Assembly (NCBI RefSeq): GCF_000426845.1
Contig: NZ_AUGD01000026.1
Location: forward strand, 1-64,000
Direction: 5' to 3'
Source: Bradyrhizobium sp. in8p8
GTDB taxonomy: Bacteria > Pseudomonadota > Alphaproteobacteria > Rhizobiales > Xanthobacteraceae
DNA length: 64,000 nt
Each line of letters opens with the position of its first letter. The first letter of the stretch is position 1. A program made the position numbers and the translations under genes. The notes under the pieces are model-generated. The model did no database searches. It was given only the letters and a program-made list of their open reading frames with translations, and was not told where the DNA came from. This document shows positions 23,463 through 32,966 of the stretch, piece after piece.

Positions 23463-24125
23463 CTATTCTATCTGCGCGAAGTAGAAGTGCTGAGTGCCTC
23501 GCTCTCGCGGATCTGGGCCACGCTCAATCAGAGCGTAACCTTGATGCGCATCGACAAACGATGCTTGGGGAATCCAGCACCGGGTGTACTTCACCACTTT
23601 ATCGCTTTCCACTGCCATCTTGCCTGGCCCATTATGACTAAGGAAAGATTTCTGAGTCTCCTTCTTGGCCGATCCATTGCTGATAGGCACGCGATACCAA
23701 ACCATTGTAGCGGGTCTGGCGGCGCACAAAGCCTTCACGGTGCCAATCGCATCATCTACATACTGGATCGCTCCATTTGAGTGCATTAGATCGATGCTTC
23801 CAAGCCAGTCGGCGGCATCGTGGATTTCGCTGAAGAACCTTAACCGGTTCGTTGCCAGCTTACTTGCGCGACGGACCATTGCTGGCGTTTCTACCACCGC
23901 CCAGCGAGTATCCGGCGACGTTTGCCGCGCAATCTTGTAGTGGATCCCAGCTCCGCCGCCGAAATCGAGTACCGACCCTACATTTGCAACGAGAGGCCAG
24001 TTTTCTTCCGCTTGGAAGGCGATTGTCTTGCGGAGAATTGTCTCGACAAGCTCTTCGTTTTCGTAGCCTTCTACGACCCCGTGGGGCGGGAATAGCTTCC
24101 GACGCAGTCTGCGCATCAAACTCAT
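23463..24125 (-). CDS. TIGR04325-type SAM-dependent methyltransferase
   Basis: The 220-residue product has SVLDFGGGAGIHYKIARQ (SAM-binding motif I) near residue 50, RWAVVETPAMVRRA and LRFFSEIHDAADWLGSIDL, which together match the TIGR04325 (LIC12133) putative methyltransferases, often found in surface-glycan loci. ATG 24125 gives the family's usual start (MSLMRRLRRKLFPPHGV) and has GGAA nearby; ATG 24245 would add 40 atypical residues. It stands alone among remnants, 5 kb or more from the glycan genes. The frame is intact, so it may be active. Confidence 0.7.
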   Translation of the reverse strand: MSLMRRLRRKLFPPHGVVEGYENEELVETILRKTIAFQAEENWPLVANVGSVLDFGGGAGIHYKIARQTSPDTRWAVVETPAMVRRASKLATNRLRFFSEIHDAADWLGSIDLMHSNGAIQYVDDAIGTVKALCAARPATMVWYRVPISNGSAKKETQKSFLSHNGPGKMAVESDKVVKYTRCWIPQASFVDAHQGYALIERGPDPRERGTQHFYFAQIE

Positions 24126-24675
24126 CGGTAATTCCGACGGTTGTCCTAGACGTTTCGAGATGCAATCAGAAACTTCAAGAAATGTACAGCGTTCAGATGC
24201 ATGTCTTGGGTATATCAACCAGTGCGACGCTATGCCGCCTGTCATTGTTGCCCGAGATAGGAGTGGCGGCGCCTTCTGTCGCAGACCTTCTTACCTTTAG
24301 GTGCTCTGTCTTGGCGGCCTGCGCTCGCTACGTCCTTCGAAAAAATCGCGGTCGTTCGTGTAGTCACATTGATCTGCTGGAGAGATAGCTCGTCCGCGTC
24401 GGATTCGAAACGGCCAAGCCTGATCGGTTTGCTCGCCAAGTCCAGTAGCTCGAGCCTTCATCCACCTGCGCGCGGTAACGCGTAATAGGCGGCTCGAACA
24501 AGGATCTGGTCAACTGAAGCAAGTTGATCTACTCGACCCGTTTCTCTAAGCAGCTGCGGAGTCCGATATCGACAACGTCGGCCCCCTTTGCTAAACTGCC
24601 TCTTTCAGTTCCTTGTGGTCCGCTGTGATGCAGGAAGCTCCATTTCAGTTGAAAGGTTTGTTGCTGACTTGCGGA
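24126..24675. other. 550-base stretch with no supported gene
   Basis: Only short open frames without ribosome-binding sites or recognisable domains are present. Base composition is less GC-rich than the flanking core genes. Together with the neighbouring remnants this suggests eroded inserted DNA. Confidence 0.45.
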
Positions 24676-24837
24676 ATGAGGACTGTGGGTATTGCCGCTA
24701 TCGTCGCTGGAGGTTTCCTCACTTCATCCTGTGTCAGCTCTGACCATTCGCAATCAAGAGTTGCGAAGGGTGCTTCTTGGGCTCAAGATTTGAACGAGCC
24801 GCCGCCTAGCCGGCCGCCCGCGCGGAGATCTGATTAG
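24676..24837 (+). CDS. Small possible lipoprotein, 53 residues
   Basis: The product has a basic start and a hydrophobic core (MRTVGIAAIVAGGFLTSSC) ending in a cysteine, then a polar, proline-rich tail. The residues before the cysteine (TSS) are close to, but not exactly, a lipobox. Starts at 24628 or 24613 would add residues. No family is recognised. Confidence 0.4.
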   Translation: MRTVGIAAIVAGGFLTSSCVSSDHSQSRVAKGASWAQDLNEPPPSRPPARRSD

Positions 24838-25015
24838 GTCCTCCGAGGTGTGAGCCGAGCTTTCTTCGTCGATACCATTGTCGGTTAAGTTGCTTGTTTC
24901 ACGAGTGGAGGCCGTCACTTGGAGTGGTGCCGATGACCGAGCTTATTTTCCGGTTTCGCAAGGCCTATGAGAATTCGCCGTCAGATTCGCCTACAATCCT
25001 CGTTAAAATGAGCCC

Positions 25016-26209
25016 TTAGATGACGCGGGCTTTTCTAAGGCTCGCGATCTCGTCGGCTGACAATCCGAACTCCTTCAGCACCTCCTCGGTTTGCTCTCCG
25101 AATTCCGGCGGCCGCGCCACCATTCGGCTTGGCGTGCGCGACAGCTTCACGGGCTGGCCGACCAGGCGGATGTGGCGGCCCTCTTCGTTCGGCACATCCT
25201 GTGCGATGCCGAGATGCTTGACCTGCGCGTCCTCGAACATCTGGTCAATCGCATAGATCGGCCCGCAGGGCACGCCAGCCTCGTTGAGCTCGCGAACCCA
25301 GGTCTCGGTCGACTTCGTCACCGTGCGTCTCTCGATCTCGGCGTTGAGCGCGTCGCGGTTCTTGGAGCGGGCAGGGGCCGTCGCATAGTCGGGGTGAGCA
25401 TAGAGTTCCGGCGCGCCGAGCGCCTGCGCGCAGCGCTCCCAGATCCGCCCGCCGGTGGTGGCGATGTTGATGTAGCCGTCTGAAGTCTTGAACACGCCGG
25501 TCGGGATGCTGGTCGGATGGTTGTTGCCGGCCTGCTGGGCGACCTCCTTCTCCATCAGCCAGCGTGCGGCCTGGAAATCGAGCATGAAGATCTGGGCCTG
25601 CAGCAGTGATGTCTGCACCCACTGCCCCTTGCCCGAGACCTCGCGCTCCAGCAGCGCCGTAAGGATGCCCATGGCACAGAACAGGCCGGCGGTAAGGTCG
25701 GCCACTGGAATGCCGACCCGCATCGGCCCTTCGCCCGGCGCGCCGGTGATGGACATCAGCCCGCCCATCCCTTGCGCGATCTGATCGAACCCGGGTCGCT
25801 TGTGATAGGGGCCATCCTGGCCGAAGCCGGAGATGCTGCCATAAACGATGCGCGGATTGATCGCGACGAGGCTGTCGTAGTCGATGCCGAGCTTCTTCTT
25901 CACGTCCGGGCGGAAATTCTCGACCACGACGTCGGCCTTGGCGGCGAGACGCTTGAAGACGGCGAGGCCGCGCTCGTCCTTCAGGTTCAGAGTCATCGCC
26001 CGCTTGTTGCGGTGCAAATTCTGGAAGTCGGAACCACGCCGCGGTCCGCCCGGCTGCTCGCCGGCGGCGTCCTCGGTCAGCGCGTCGATCTTGATCACAT
26101 TGGCGCCCCAGTCCGCGAGCTGTCGCACGCAAGTAGGGCCGGAGCGGACGCGGGTCAGATCGAGCACAGTGAAACGCGACAGGGCTTCCGAGGCATGCGG
26201 AATGGGCAT
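25016..26209 (-). CDS. CaiB/BaiF CoA-transferase family protein
   Basis: The 397-residue product shows the class III CoA-transferase pattern: LSRFTVLDLTRVRSGPTCVR near the start, GANVIKID, NLHRNKRAMTLNLK, VENFRPDVKKKLGIDY, YGSISGFGQDGPYHKRPGFD (containing the aspartate region used for acyl transfer) and a C-terminal EFGLSADEI. It moves CoA between carboxylic acids. ATG 26209 has GGAG 8 bases upstream; the frame could extend to 26260. Its substrate is unknown. A carboxylate transporter and a crotonase-fold gene lie a few kilobases away, but are separated by remnants. Confidence 0.85.
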   Translation of the reverse strand: MPIPHASEALSRFTVLDLTRVRSGPTCVRQLADWGANVIKIDALTEDAAGEQPGGPRRGSDFQNLHRNKRAMTLNLKDERGLAVFKRLAAKADVVVENFRPDVKKKLGIDYDSLVAINPRIVYGSISGFGQDGPYHKRPGFDQIAQGMGGLMSITGAPGEGPMRVGIPVADLTAGLFCAMGILTALLEREVSGKGQWVQTSLLQAQIFMLDFQAARWLMEKEVAQQAGNNHPTSIPTGVFKTSDGYINIATTGGRIWERCAQALGAPELYAHPDYATAPARSKNRDALNAEIERRTVTKSTETWVRELNEAGVPCGPIYAIDQMFEDAQVKHLGIAQDVPNEEGRHIRLVGQPVKLSRTPSRMVARPPEFGEQTEEVLKEFGLSADEIASLRKARVI

Positions 26210-26322
26210 CGTGAAAGGCTCCGGGACAGATTGCGGCCTACCATAATGCCGAAAGATCACGCGACAAGCCGGCTCGGCGCCGATGCGGCCTGCCGAAATG
26301 CCATGCCTTATGGGGGCCGAGA

Positions 26323-26637
26323 TCAGCGCGACAGGCGTTTCAGTTCGGCGCGCGCCTGCTCGGCAAGGGGGGACTCACCATGACGCGCGATGAAGAGTTC
26401 GAAGGCGTCCCGCGTTCCTTTCCGACGCGCTGCTTCGTATTCCTCTGCCACCGCAGCGGCGGGATCGCGGGCCATTGGCATCGAAGGTGCGTGCCCCGCC
26501 GTGCTGCTCCTGCCACCGCTGGCGCTTGTATTGGCTTTATTGGCCATGACTGGCACTCCTCCGAGGGGTTGATAGTCCAGCCCACCGAACGCCATCAAAG
26601 CGCCAAGCAGGCCGGCCGGGAGTGAACGTCTTTTCAT
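26323..26637 (-). CDS. Small exported protein of unknown function
   Basis: The 104-residue product has a signal-like start (MKRRSLPAGLLGALMAFGGL) and a low-complexity serine/alanine-rich middle. The end is a short helical segment (AAAVAEEYEAARRKGTRDAF...ARHGESPLAEQARAELKRL), resembling proteins that carry a TPR-like tail. ATG 26637 is preferred. It is divergent from the RTX protease gene. Confidence 0.5.
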   Translation of the reverse strand: MKRRSLPAGLLGALMAFGGLDYQPLGGVPVMANKANTSASGGRSSTAGHAPSMPMARDPAAAVAEEYEAARRKGTRDAFELFIARHGESPLAEQARAELKRLSR

Positions 26638-26725
26638 GAGACCCTGCAAATTACGGGGGCGTCGTGGGATCGAGCTCTCGTGCCGTGCCCGTATGACTAC
26701 GGGATTTGGTGGCTAACGCAGTCTT

Positions 26726-29700
26726 ATGGAAGAGTGGCAGTCACAGGCGCCAAATTTAAGCCAAACGTTTACCTCTGAAGCTAGAATCACGCGCCGTCGC
26801 CCGAATCGCGCGATCGGATTGCTCCCGGAGGGTCCATTGGCCACCGCTGTTAACGTCAGTGCCACCAACAACGCCGAGATCGACGGTTTGCTATCCGGCT
26901 ACAAATGGACCGGCACGATCACCTACAGCTTTCCCGACGCGTCCGGCGACTACTCTAACCCTTATTATGGCGGCGACGGCGAGCCGACCACGTCGGGTTT
27001 TGCCTCGGTGCCGACGCAGATTCGGGCGGCAATCAACTACGCGGTCGGGCTGATCCTCGGCTACACCAACGCTGACATCCAGTATGCGGGCACGAACGGC
27101 GCCGACCTCATGATCGCACAGTCGCCGGCAGCCAATCCGACCGCCTACGCCTACTATCCCGGTAATTATGCGCCAGGCGGCGACATCTGGTTTGGTAACC
27201 AATACAATTTCTCGCTGGCCAAGCTCGGCAACTACTACTTCACCACGGCGCTGCACGAACTCGGCCATGCCCTGGGCCTCAAGCATAGCCAGGAGGCCGG
27301 TGGCCCCGGCAACGTCGCGGTGCCCAGCGCGCATGACAGCAGCGAATACACCGTTATGAGTTATCGCAGCTATGTCGGCGCTTCGACAACGGGCGGCTAT
27401 ACGAACGAAGCGTACGGATATTCGCAGACCTACATGGCGAACGATATCCTCGCGCTGCAGACGATGTATGGCGCTGACTATACGGCCCAGAGCGGCAACA
27501 CCGTCTACACCTGGAATCCGACCACGGGGCAGCAGTTCATCAATGGCGTCGGTCAGCTCGCATCCGGCGATGGCGTCGGCGGCTCGGCCAACCGCATCTA
27601 CGAGACCATCTGGGACGGCGGGGGCGTCGATACGTACGACCTGTCGAACTACACGACCAACCTGAGCATCAACCTCAATCCCGGCGCCTCGTCGGTATTC
27701 TCCAACGTGCAGCTGGCCTATCTCGGCAACGGCCATTATGCATCAGGCAACGTCTACAATGCCTATCTCTACAACGGCGACGCGCGCTCCTACATCGACA
27801 ACGCGATCGGCGGCTCCGGCAACGACGTCATTGTTGGCAATGCCATTGCCAACATGCTGAACGGCGGCTCGGGGAATGACACGATCACTGGCGGCGGTGG
27901 CAACGACACCATCATCGGCGGCGCCAGCACCGATACCGCGGTGTACTCGGGCAATCGGGCGAACTACGGCATCTCCTACGATTCGGCGACGCAGATTTTT
28001 ACGGTGGCCGATTTACGCGCCAATCCGCCTGACGGCACCGACACCGTAACGAACGTCGAGCATTTCCAGTTTGCCGATGGTAATGTGACGGGTACGACTC
28101 TCATCAGAGAGCTCACACCTGTTCTGATCGAGTCGTTTGGCTCGACGAGCCTCGTGCAGTCCGGCAACAACTACTACTTCAATTCTGTTTCGGGCGGGAC
28201 GGGGCCAACGCTGAAATATAGCGGTTCGGTAGTCACGGTGGGCCAATTCGGTAGCTGGACCTTCATTGGAGCCGAACAGACCGCAAGCGGGTATGAGGTC
28301 GCGCTGCATGTGCCTGGTAGCGACCAGTACACGGTTTGGAATACCGACGCGAATGGCACGGTCGTTTCCAATGGCACCGGCGACGCGATCGTGTCGGGCT
28401 CGAGCTTGGCGCTGGAAACGCTGGAGCCGAGCTTCCATCAGGATCTGAACGGCGATGGCGTGATAGGACTCCCCGCTGCTGTAGCGCCGGTGGTGATCGA
28501 GTCGTTTGGCTCGACCAGCCTCTTGCAGTCCGGCAACAACTACTACTTCAATCCGGCATCGGGCGGGACAGGGCCCACACTGAAATATAGCGGCTCAGTA
28601 GTCACCGCGGGCCAATTCGGTAGCTGGACTTTCATTGGAGCCGAACAGACGGCGAGCGGGTATAAGGTTGCACTGCATGTGCCTGGCAGCGACCAATACA
28701 CGGTTTGGAATACCGACCCGAACGGCACAGTTGTTTCCAACGGCACCGGCGGCGTGATTGTGTCGGGCTCAAGCTCGGTGCTAGAGGCGCTCGAGCCGAG
28801 CTTCCATCAGGATCTGAACGGCGATGGCGTGATAGGACTCCCCGCTGCTGTAGCGCCGGTGGTGATCGAGTCGTTTGGCTCGACGAGCCTCGTGCAGTCC
28901 GGCAACAACTTCTACTTTAGTCCAGTCTCGGGCGGGACGGGGCCAACGCTGAAATATGGCGGGGCGGTAGTCACTGTGGGTCAGTTCGGTAGCTGGACCT
29001 TCATTGGAGCCGAGCAGACGGCGAGCGGGTATGAGATTGCACTGCATGTGCCTGGTAGCGACCAGTACACGGTTTGGAATACCGACTCGAACGGCACAGT
29101 TGTTTCCAACGGCACCGGCGGCGCAATCGTATCGGGCTCAAGCTCGGTGCTAGAGGCGCTCGAGCCGAGCTTCCATCAGGATCTGAACGGCGATGGCGTG
29201 ATAGGATTACCTCCGGTCGTGATCGAGTCGTTTGGCTCGACGAGCCTCGTGCAGGCCGGCAACAACTTCTACTTTAGTCCAGTCTCGGGCGGGACGGGGC
29301 CAACGCTGAAATATAGCGGGGCGGTAGTCACTGTGGGTCAGTTCGGTAGCTGGACCTTCATTGGAGCCGAGCAGACGGCGAGCGGGTATGAGATTGCACT
29401 GCATGTGCCTGGTAGCGACCAATACACGGTTTGGAATACCGACTCGAACGGCACAGTTGTTTCCAACGGGACTGGCGGCGCGATCGTATCGGGCTCAAGT
29501 TCGGTGCTGGAGGCGCTAGAGCCGAGCTTCCATCAGGACCTGAATGGGGATGGTGTTCTTGGGGTGTCGGCCTCCGCGCCTAAATCTTCAAGCGGTTTGA
29601 CAACTTACATGGATGGACAGGACGGGACTTTAAACACCGATAGCTTCAGCCCTCATGTTTCGGGGATTTTTGGAATCCCCTTGGAACAGGGCGGGAACGA

Positions 29701-29815
29701 ACCAGCCAGTGCTCGCCTCAGCACTGCGATCGAGGCACGTCAAGCCCACACCGGGGTGGAGGACTCCTCCCACTGGACGATTGATTCGCATTTGGGCTAC
29801 TTGATACTCCATTGA
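26726..29815 (+). CDS. M10-type (serralysin-like) metalloprotease with RTX motifs and four tandem repeats
   Basis: The 1029-residue product has a serralysin-type catalytic domain: the zinc motif HELGHALGLKH starts at residue 177 and is followed by the Met-turn region YTVMSYRSY. Near 362-400 are RTX nonapeptides (GGSGNDVIVG, GGGGNDTIIGG), the calcium-binding roll used in type I secretion. Residues about 466-947 are four copies of a 119-123-residue module containing GSTSLVQSGNNYYF, GQFGSWTFIGAEQ and the EF-hand-like DLNGDGVIG. No N-terminal signal peptide is present, as expected for type I export. No type I exporter gene lies nearby. The ribosome-binding site at 26726 is weak. Confidence 0.85.
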   Translation: MEEWQSQAPNLSQTFTSEARITRRRPNRAIGLLPEGPLATAVNVSATNNAEIDGLLSGYKWTGTITYSFPDASGDYSNPYYGGDGEPTTSGFASVPTQIRAAINYAVGLILGYTNADIQYAGTNGADLMIAQSPAANPTAYAYYPGNYAPGGDIWFGNQYNFSLAKLGNYYFTTALHELGHALGLKHSQEAGGPGNVAVPSAHDSSEYTVMSYRSYVGASTTGGYTNEAYGYSQTYMANDILALQTMYGADYTAQSGNTVYTWNPTTGQQFINGVGQLASGDGVGGSANRIYETIWDGGGVDTYDLSNYTTNLSINLNPGASSVFSNVQLAYLGNGHYASGNVYNAYLYNGDARSYIDNAIGGSGNDVIVGNAIANMLNGGSGNDTITGGGGNDTIIGGASTDTAVYSGNRANYGISYDSATQIFTVADLRANPPDGTDTVTNVEHFQFADGNVTGTTLIRELTPVLIESFGSTSLVQSGNNYYFNSVSGGTGPTLKYSGSVVTVGQFGSWTFIGAEQTASGYEVALHVPGSDQYTVWNTDANGTVVSNGTGDAIVSGSSLALETLEPSFHQDLNGDGVIGLPAAVAPVVIESFGSTSLLQSGNNYYFNPASGGTGPTLKYSGSVVTAGQFGSWTFIGAEQTASGYKVALHVPGSDQYTVWNTDPNGTVVSNGTGGVIVSGSSSVLEALEPSFHQDLNGDGVIGLPAAVAPVVIESFGSTSLVQSGNNFYFSPVSGGTGPTLKYGGAVVTVGQFGSWTFIGAEQTASGYEIALHVPGSDQYTVWNTDSNGTVVSNGTGGAIVSGSSSVLEALEPSFHQDLNGDGVIGLPPVVIESFGSTSLVQAGNNFYFSPVSGGTGPTLKYSGAVVTVGQFGSWTFIGAEQTASGYEIALHVPGSDQYTVWNTDSNGTVVSNGTGGAIVSGSSSVLEALEPSFHQDLNGDGVLGVSASAPKSSSGLTTYMDGQDGTLNTDSFSPHVSGIFGIPLEQGGNEPASARLSTAIEARQAHTGVEDSSHWTIDSHLGYLILH
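28121..29565 (+). repeat. Four tandem in-frame repeats of 357-369 bp in the RTX protease gene
   Basis: Units begin at 28121, 28490, 28859 and 29216 with GTxxTGATCGAGTCGTTTGG. Spacings are 369, 369 and 357 bases; the last interval lacks the AAVA linker. Units 3 and 4 are nearly identical over long stretches at the DNA level, which points to recent duplication or gene conversion. Confidence 0.9.
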
Positions 29816-29965
29816 TCAGGGTTGGTTCCGAGTCCCCATGCCCCGATCAAGGCCGGAAGCGGCGATCGAGGTGACTAATCTTGCTCGTGACGATGTCAAA
29901 CTTGCCTGTCGATATCCAACCTAGCATGTGAATGCTCTCTATTTTCGTGCGGCCGAGGGATCGAA

Positions 29966-31153
29966 ATGGCAAAGAACGTTGGCATCGGCCTCGACACTAC
30001 TACTTCGCACCTCATGGACTGCTTGCGTGGTCTGAGTGCCTTGATCGTTGCGTACGTCCACGGCTTCCAGGTATTCGTCCTTCCCTACTTTGGTACCGGC
30101 ACACCGAGTCATATCCTGACGAGCCTGATCTCCACATACGCCGTTGACGCCTTCTTTGTCGTCAGCGGCTTCATGATCTGCATCAGCACGCTACGTCACC
30201 GAAATCCAAATGGAACTTTCCGATCCGCCGAATTCGCCCGAGCGCGCGTGGTACGAATTTATCCTCCTCTGCTTCTGGCTGTCGCCGTCACGTTGCTGGT
30301 CTATGTCATTGTCTCAGGGCTTGGTTTGCATGGGGCGGAGAGTTTTCGCTTGGGGGGCGAACTTTTCTTGGCGAGAGAACGCGTCCAAGTGGAATGGAGC
30401 GCGCTGCCCAGTACTTTGCTTCTCCTATATGGAGCAGTGCCGTTCGTTCCGCCCCCGATCAGTATGGACGGGCCGCTATGGACGTTGAGCTATGAATGGT
30501 GGTTCTACGTCTCGACTTTCCTAGTCGCGCGGCTCTGGAACGGCTTGTCCGTTTCTCGCCTAGCTCCGATTGCACTTTTGGTCGGTATGCTGATCTACGG
30601 GCGGAATGGTCTCTTCCTATGGTTCTTATTGATCTGGCTCAGCGGATTTTGCCTCGCCATTGCCTATGTGGCTCGCTGGCTTCATTCAAGATATTTCTTT
30701 CCGGTTGTCGCGGCGCTCGCTTCTATCTTACTGCTCACTCTTCTCTTGATCGGAGGCGGGCACCTTTGGAGCGATATACTTCTGCCATACGAAACCTCAT
30801 CGGCTCAGAAGATTATGGTGGTGAACTCAATGCTGGCTACAATCGCCCTATCCGTCGTCGTCCGCTCCGCATCAGTCTCTCACCGCCAATTCGCGCGCCC
30901 GCTTGTCAGGCTTTCGAACTTTTCCTACACGCTGTACGTGATCCACTATCCTCTCTTCCTTCTTGCCTTCAGTCTCCTCCATCCGTTTCTTCACGACTTC
31001 AATTGGATGGTGTCTCTGGCTACAATGACACTTGTCCTCATTCCTACAGTTTACGTATCCTCTCGCTTAGCCACTATCGTGGAGAACAGGAGGCTTCTGG
31101 GGCAGGTGGCATCTCGTCTCTTCGGCAATCGGGTCCTTCACGGGTCACACTAG
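29966..31153 (+). CDS. Acyltransferase-3 family membrane protein
   Basis: The 395-residue product is a multi-pass membrane protein (about ten segments) of the OafA/ExoZ acyltransferase-3 family: CLRGLSALIVAYVHGFQVFV near the start, SVDAFFVVSGFMI and SYEWWFYVSTFLVA are the usual blocks, and the conserved histidine lies in YVHGF. Such proteins O-acetylate or otherwise acylate surface sugars. ATG 29966 has GAGGGA upstream. It is the first gene of the polysaccharide region. Confidence 0.75.
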   Translation: MAKNVGIGLDTTTSHLMDCLRGLSALIVAYVHGFQVFVLPYFGTGTPSHILTSLISTYAVDAFFVVSGFMICISTLRHRNPNGTFRSAEFARARVVRIYPPLLLAVAVTLLVYVIVSGLGLHGAESFRLGGELFLARERVQVEWSALPSTLLLLYGAVPFVPPPISMDGPLWTLSYEWWFYVSTFLVARLWNGLSVSRLAPIALLVGMLIYGRNGLFLWFLLIWLSGFCLAIAYVARWLHSRYFFPVVAALASILLLTLLLIGGGHLWSDILLPYETSSAQKIMVVNSMLATIALSVVVRSASVSHRQFARPLVRLSNFSYTLYVIHYPLFLLAFSLLHPFLHDFNWMVSLATMTLVLIPTVYVSSRLATIVENRRLLGQVASRLFGNRVLHGSH

Positions 31154-31404
31154 AATTCGTAAACTGGCGCTGATGCAGGCTTGCCGCTCGATCTTCGGGT
31201 AGAACCGAATTGAACGGGACGAACTGGATGCCCTTGCTTAAGCCGTCTAACGGCCGTAAGACGCAAATTTGCGGCGACCAAATCCACGTTGGTTTTCCTC
31301 TGGAGGAGCCTCCTGTTGATCGTTGCGGTGGGCGCATCTGTTGGTCCACTGTCGACGGCGATCGAGGCGCGGCTCAGCCCTCTCGCACACCAAGAAAGAA
31401 GCGC

Positions 31405-32964
31405 TTGACCGATACGCGAGTTGATGGGCCGGACAGCCCAGGACGCGAGGGGGGACGCTTCTACCGGCTCATTCACGGCTGGTCTGCGAACCTCGTGCAA
31501 ATGCTGCTCGCTCTGACGCAGCAGCTTCTTCTGATCCCGATGTTCCTGCACTTCTGGAGCAGTGACACGCTCGCGGCCTGGCTCGCGCTCTATGCGGCCG
31601 GAAGCCTCGTCGTCGTTGCCGATGCCGGCCTGCAGCTTCGCGCTATCAACCGCTTTCTTGCATTCAAGGCCTGCGCCGATTGCGATGGACGAACGGCGAA
31701 TTTCTACGCCCGCATGATGCGGCTCTATCTGGCGATCGTCGTGGGACTCGGCGTCTTGCTGATTGCGGGTGCCGAGCTGTTTTCGCCGGCGATGGTCCTC
31801 GGGTTTCACAGCAGTGAGAGTTTCAATGTTGCGATGATCGTCATGACGGTCGGTACGCTGCTCGCCCTGCCGGCCAATCTCGTCTCCGGGCTCTATCGCG
31901 TGCGCGGCAAATACAGTCGCGCCGTGTGGGCGCAGAATGTCGCGCTCCTGGTCGGACAGATCGGGCAGCTCATCGCGATTGCGTGGCTCGGCAGCCTGCT
32001 TGCGGTCGCGATCACCTTGGTTGCGCCGCAGATCCTGTTCGCGATGTTCCTGATCGTCTACGACGCGCCGCGCCAACTGCCGTTCTTGAAGCGCGGAGGC
32101 GCGCTCGCGCCGCGGTCCTGGCGATGGAATGCCGCGCAATTCCGACTTGCCCTGCCGTTCGCGGTTGCCAATCTGACGGAGATCGCGCTCGCCAATGCGC
32201 CGATGCTGCTGGTCAGCGCGATGGTTACCGATCGCGTAGCGGTCGCGCAATGGGGCTTGATCCGCGTCATCTCTAGCTTCCTGCGGGGTGTCTGCATCCA
32301 GATGACATTGCCGATCGGCGCCGAGCTCGGCCACGATTTTGCGATCGGCGACATTGTGCGGTTGCGCAGCCTCTATGCCTACGGATCGCTGTTCATCACC
32401 GCGACGGCCAGCCTGATCGTTGGCGGGCTGTTGCCGTTCTGGTCGGACTTCTTCGCATTGTGGACGCATGGCAGCATTCCGAACGATGCCGCGCTCACCG
32501 TCACGGTGCTGATAGGTTCAGCTGTCGTCGCGCCCTCCCTGATGGCCCTTGGCTTCGCCAATCACAGCAATCGGGGCGATCTGCTGGTGCGGACCAAGGG
32601 AGTCCAACTGGTCGTTTTCCTGATCCTTTCGGCCGTGCTGATTCCCCGGCTCGGTTCGCTCGGCGCCGCAATCGCGATCGTCGCAAGCGACTTGCTGACC
32701 CAGGTCGGAATCCTGACGCTCGTGATCGTGCGCCAGACGCTGGCCCATCCGATCCGCCACATGCTGGTCCTGATCACGATCATGGCCCTGATCATGCTCG
32801 GTGGATGGGGCCTTGGATTGGCGATCCGGGGCCTTGTGCCGGGAGCAGGGCTGCTGCGCTTCCTAGCAGAATGCACGATCTGGCTCGTGGTCGTTGCCAT
32901 CGCAGCGAGTCCGCTTCTGATGGAGCGGGTGCGTGGGCGAGTGCTGGCGGCCGTGCCGAACTAG
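31405..32964 (+). CDS. Polysaccharide flippase-like membrane protein
   Basis: The product is hydrophobic with about 12-14 membrane segments, starting at FYRLIHGWSANLVQMLLALT and including VVADAGLQLRAINRF and GLYRVRGKYSRAVWAQ, as in Wzx/MATE-like oligosaccharide translocators. The start is uncertain. The open frame begins at ATG 31210, but its first 65 residues look non-coding (cysteine-rich, low hydrophobicity). TTG 31405 starts the convincing part. It would move lipid-linked repeat units across the inner membrane. Confidence 0.65.
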   Translation: MTDTRVDGPDSPGREGGRFYRLIHGWSANLVQMLLALTQQLLLIPMFLHFWSSDTLAAWLALYAAGSLVVVADAGLQLRAINRFLAFKACADCDGRTANFYARMMRLYLAIVVGLGVLLIAGAELFSPAMVLGFHSSESFNVAMIVMTVGTLLALPANLVSGLYRVRGKYSRAVWAQNVALLVGQIGQLIAIAWLGSLLAVAITLVAPQILFAMFLIVYDAPRQLPFLKRGGALAPRSWRWNAAQFRLALPFAVANLTEIALANAPMLLVSAMVTDRVAVAQWGLIRVISSFLRGVCIQMTLPIGAELGHDFAIGDIVRLRSLYAYGSLFITATASLIVGGLLPFWSDFFALWTHGSIPNDAALTVTVLIGSAVVAPSLMALGFANHSNRGDLLVRTKGVQLVVFLILSAVLIPRLGSLGAAIAIVASDLLTQVGILTLVIVRQTLAHPIRHMLVLITIMALIMLGGWGLGLAIRGLVPGAGLLRFLAECTIWLVVVAIAASPLLMERVRGRVLAAVPN

Positions 32965-32966
32965 CG

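Noticed and set aside
28121..29565. Assembly artefact producing the tandem repeats
   Set aside because: Units differ at scattered positions and in the linker length (369, 369, 357), keep one open frame and have a distinct last unit, so true duplication is more likely.
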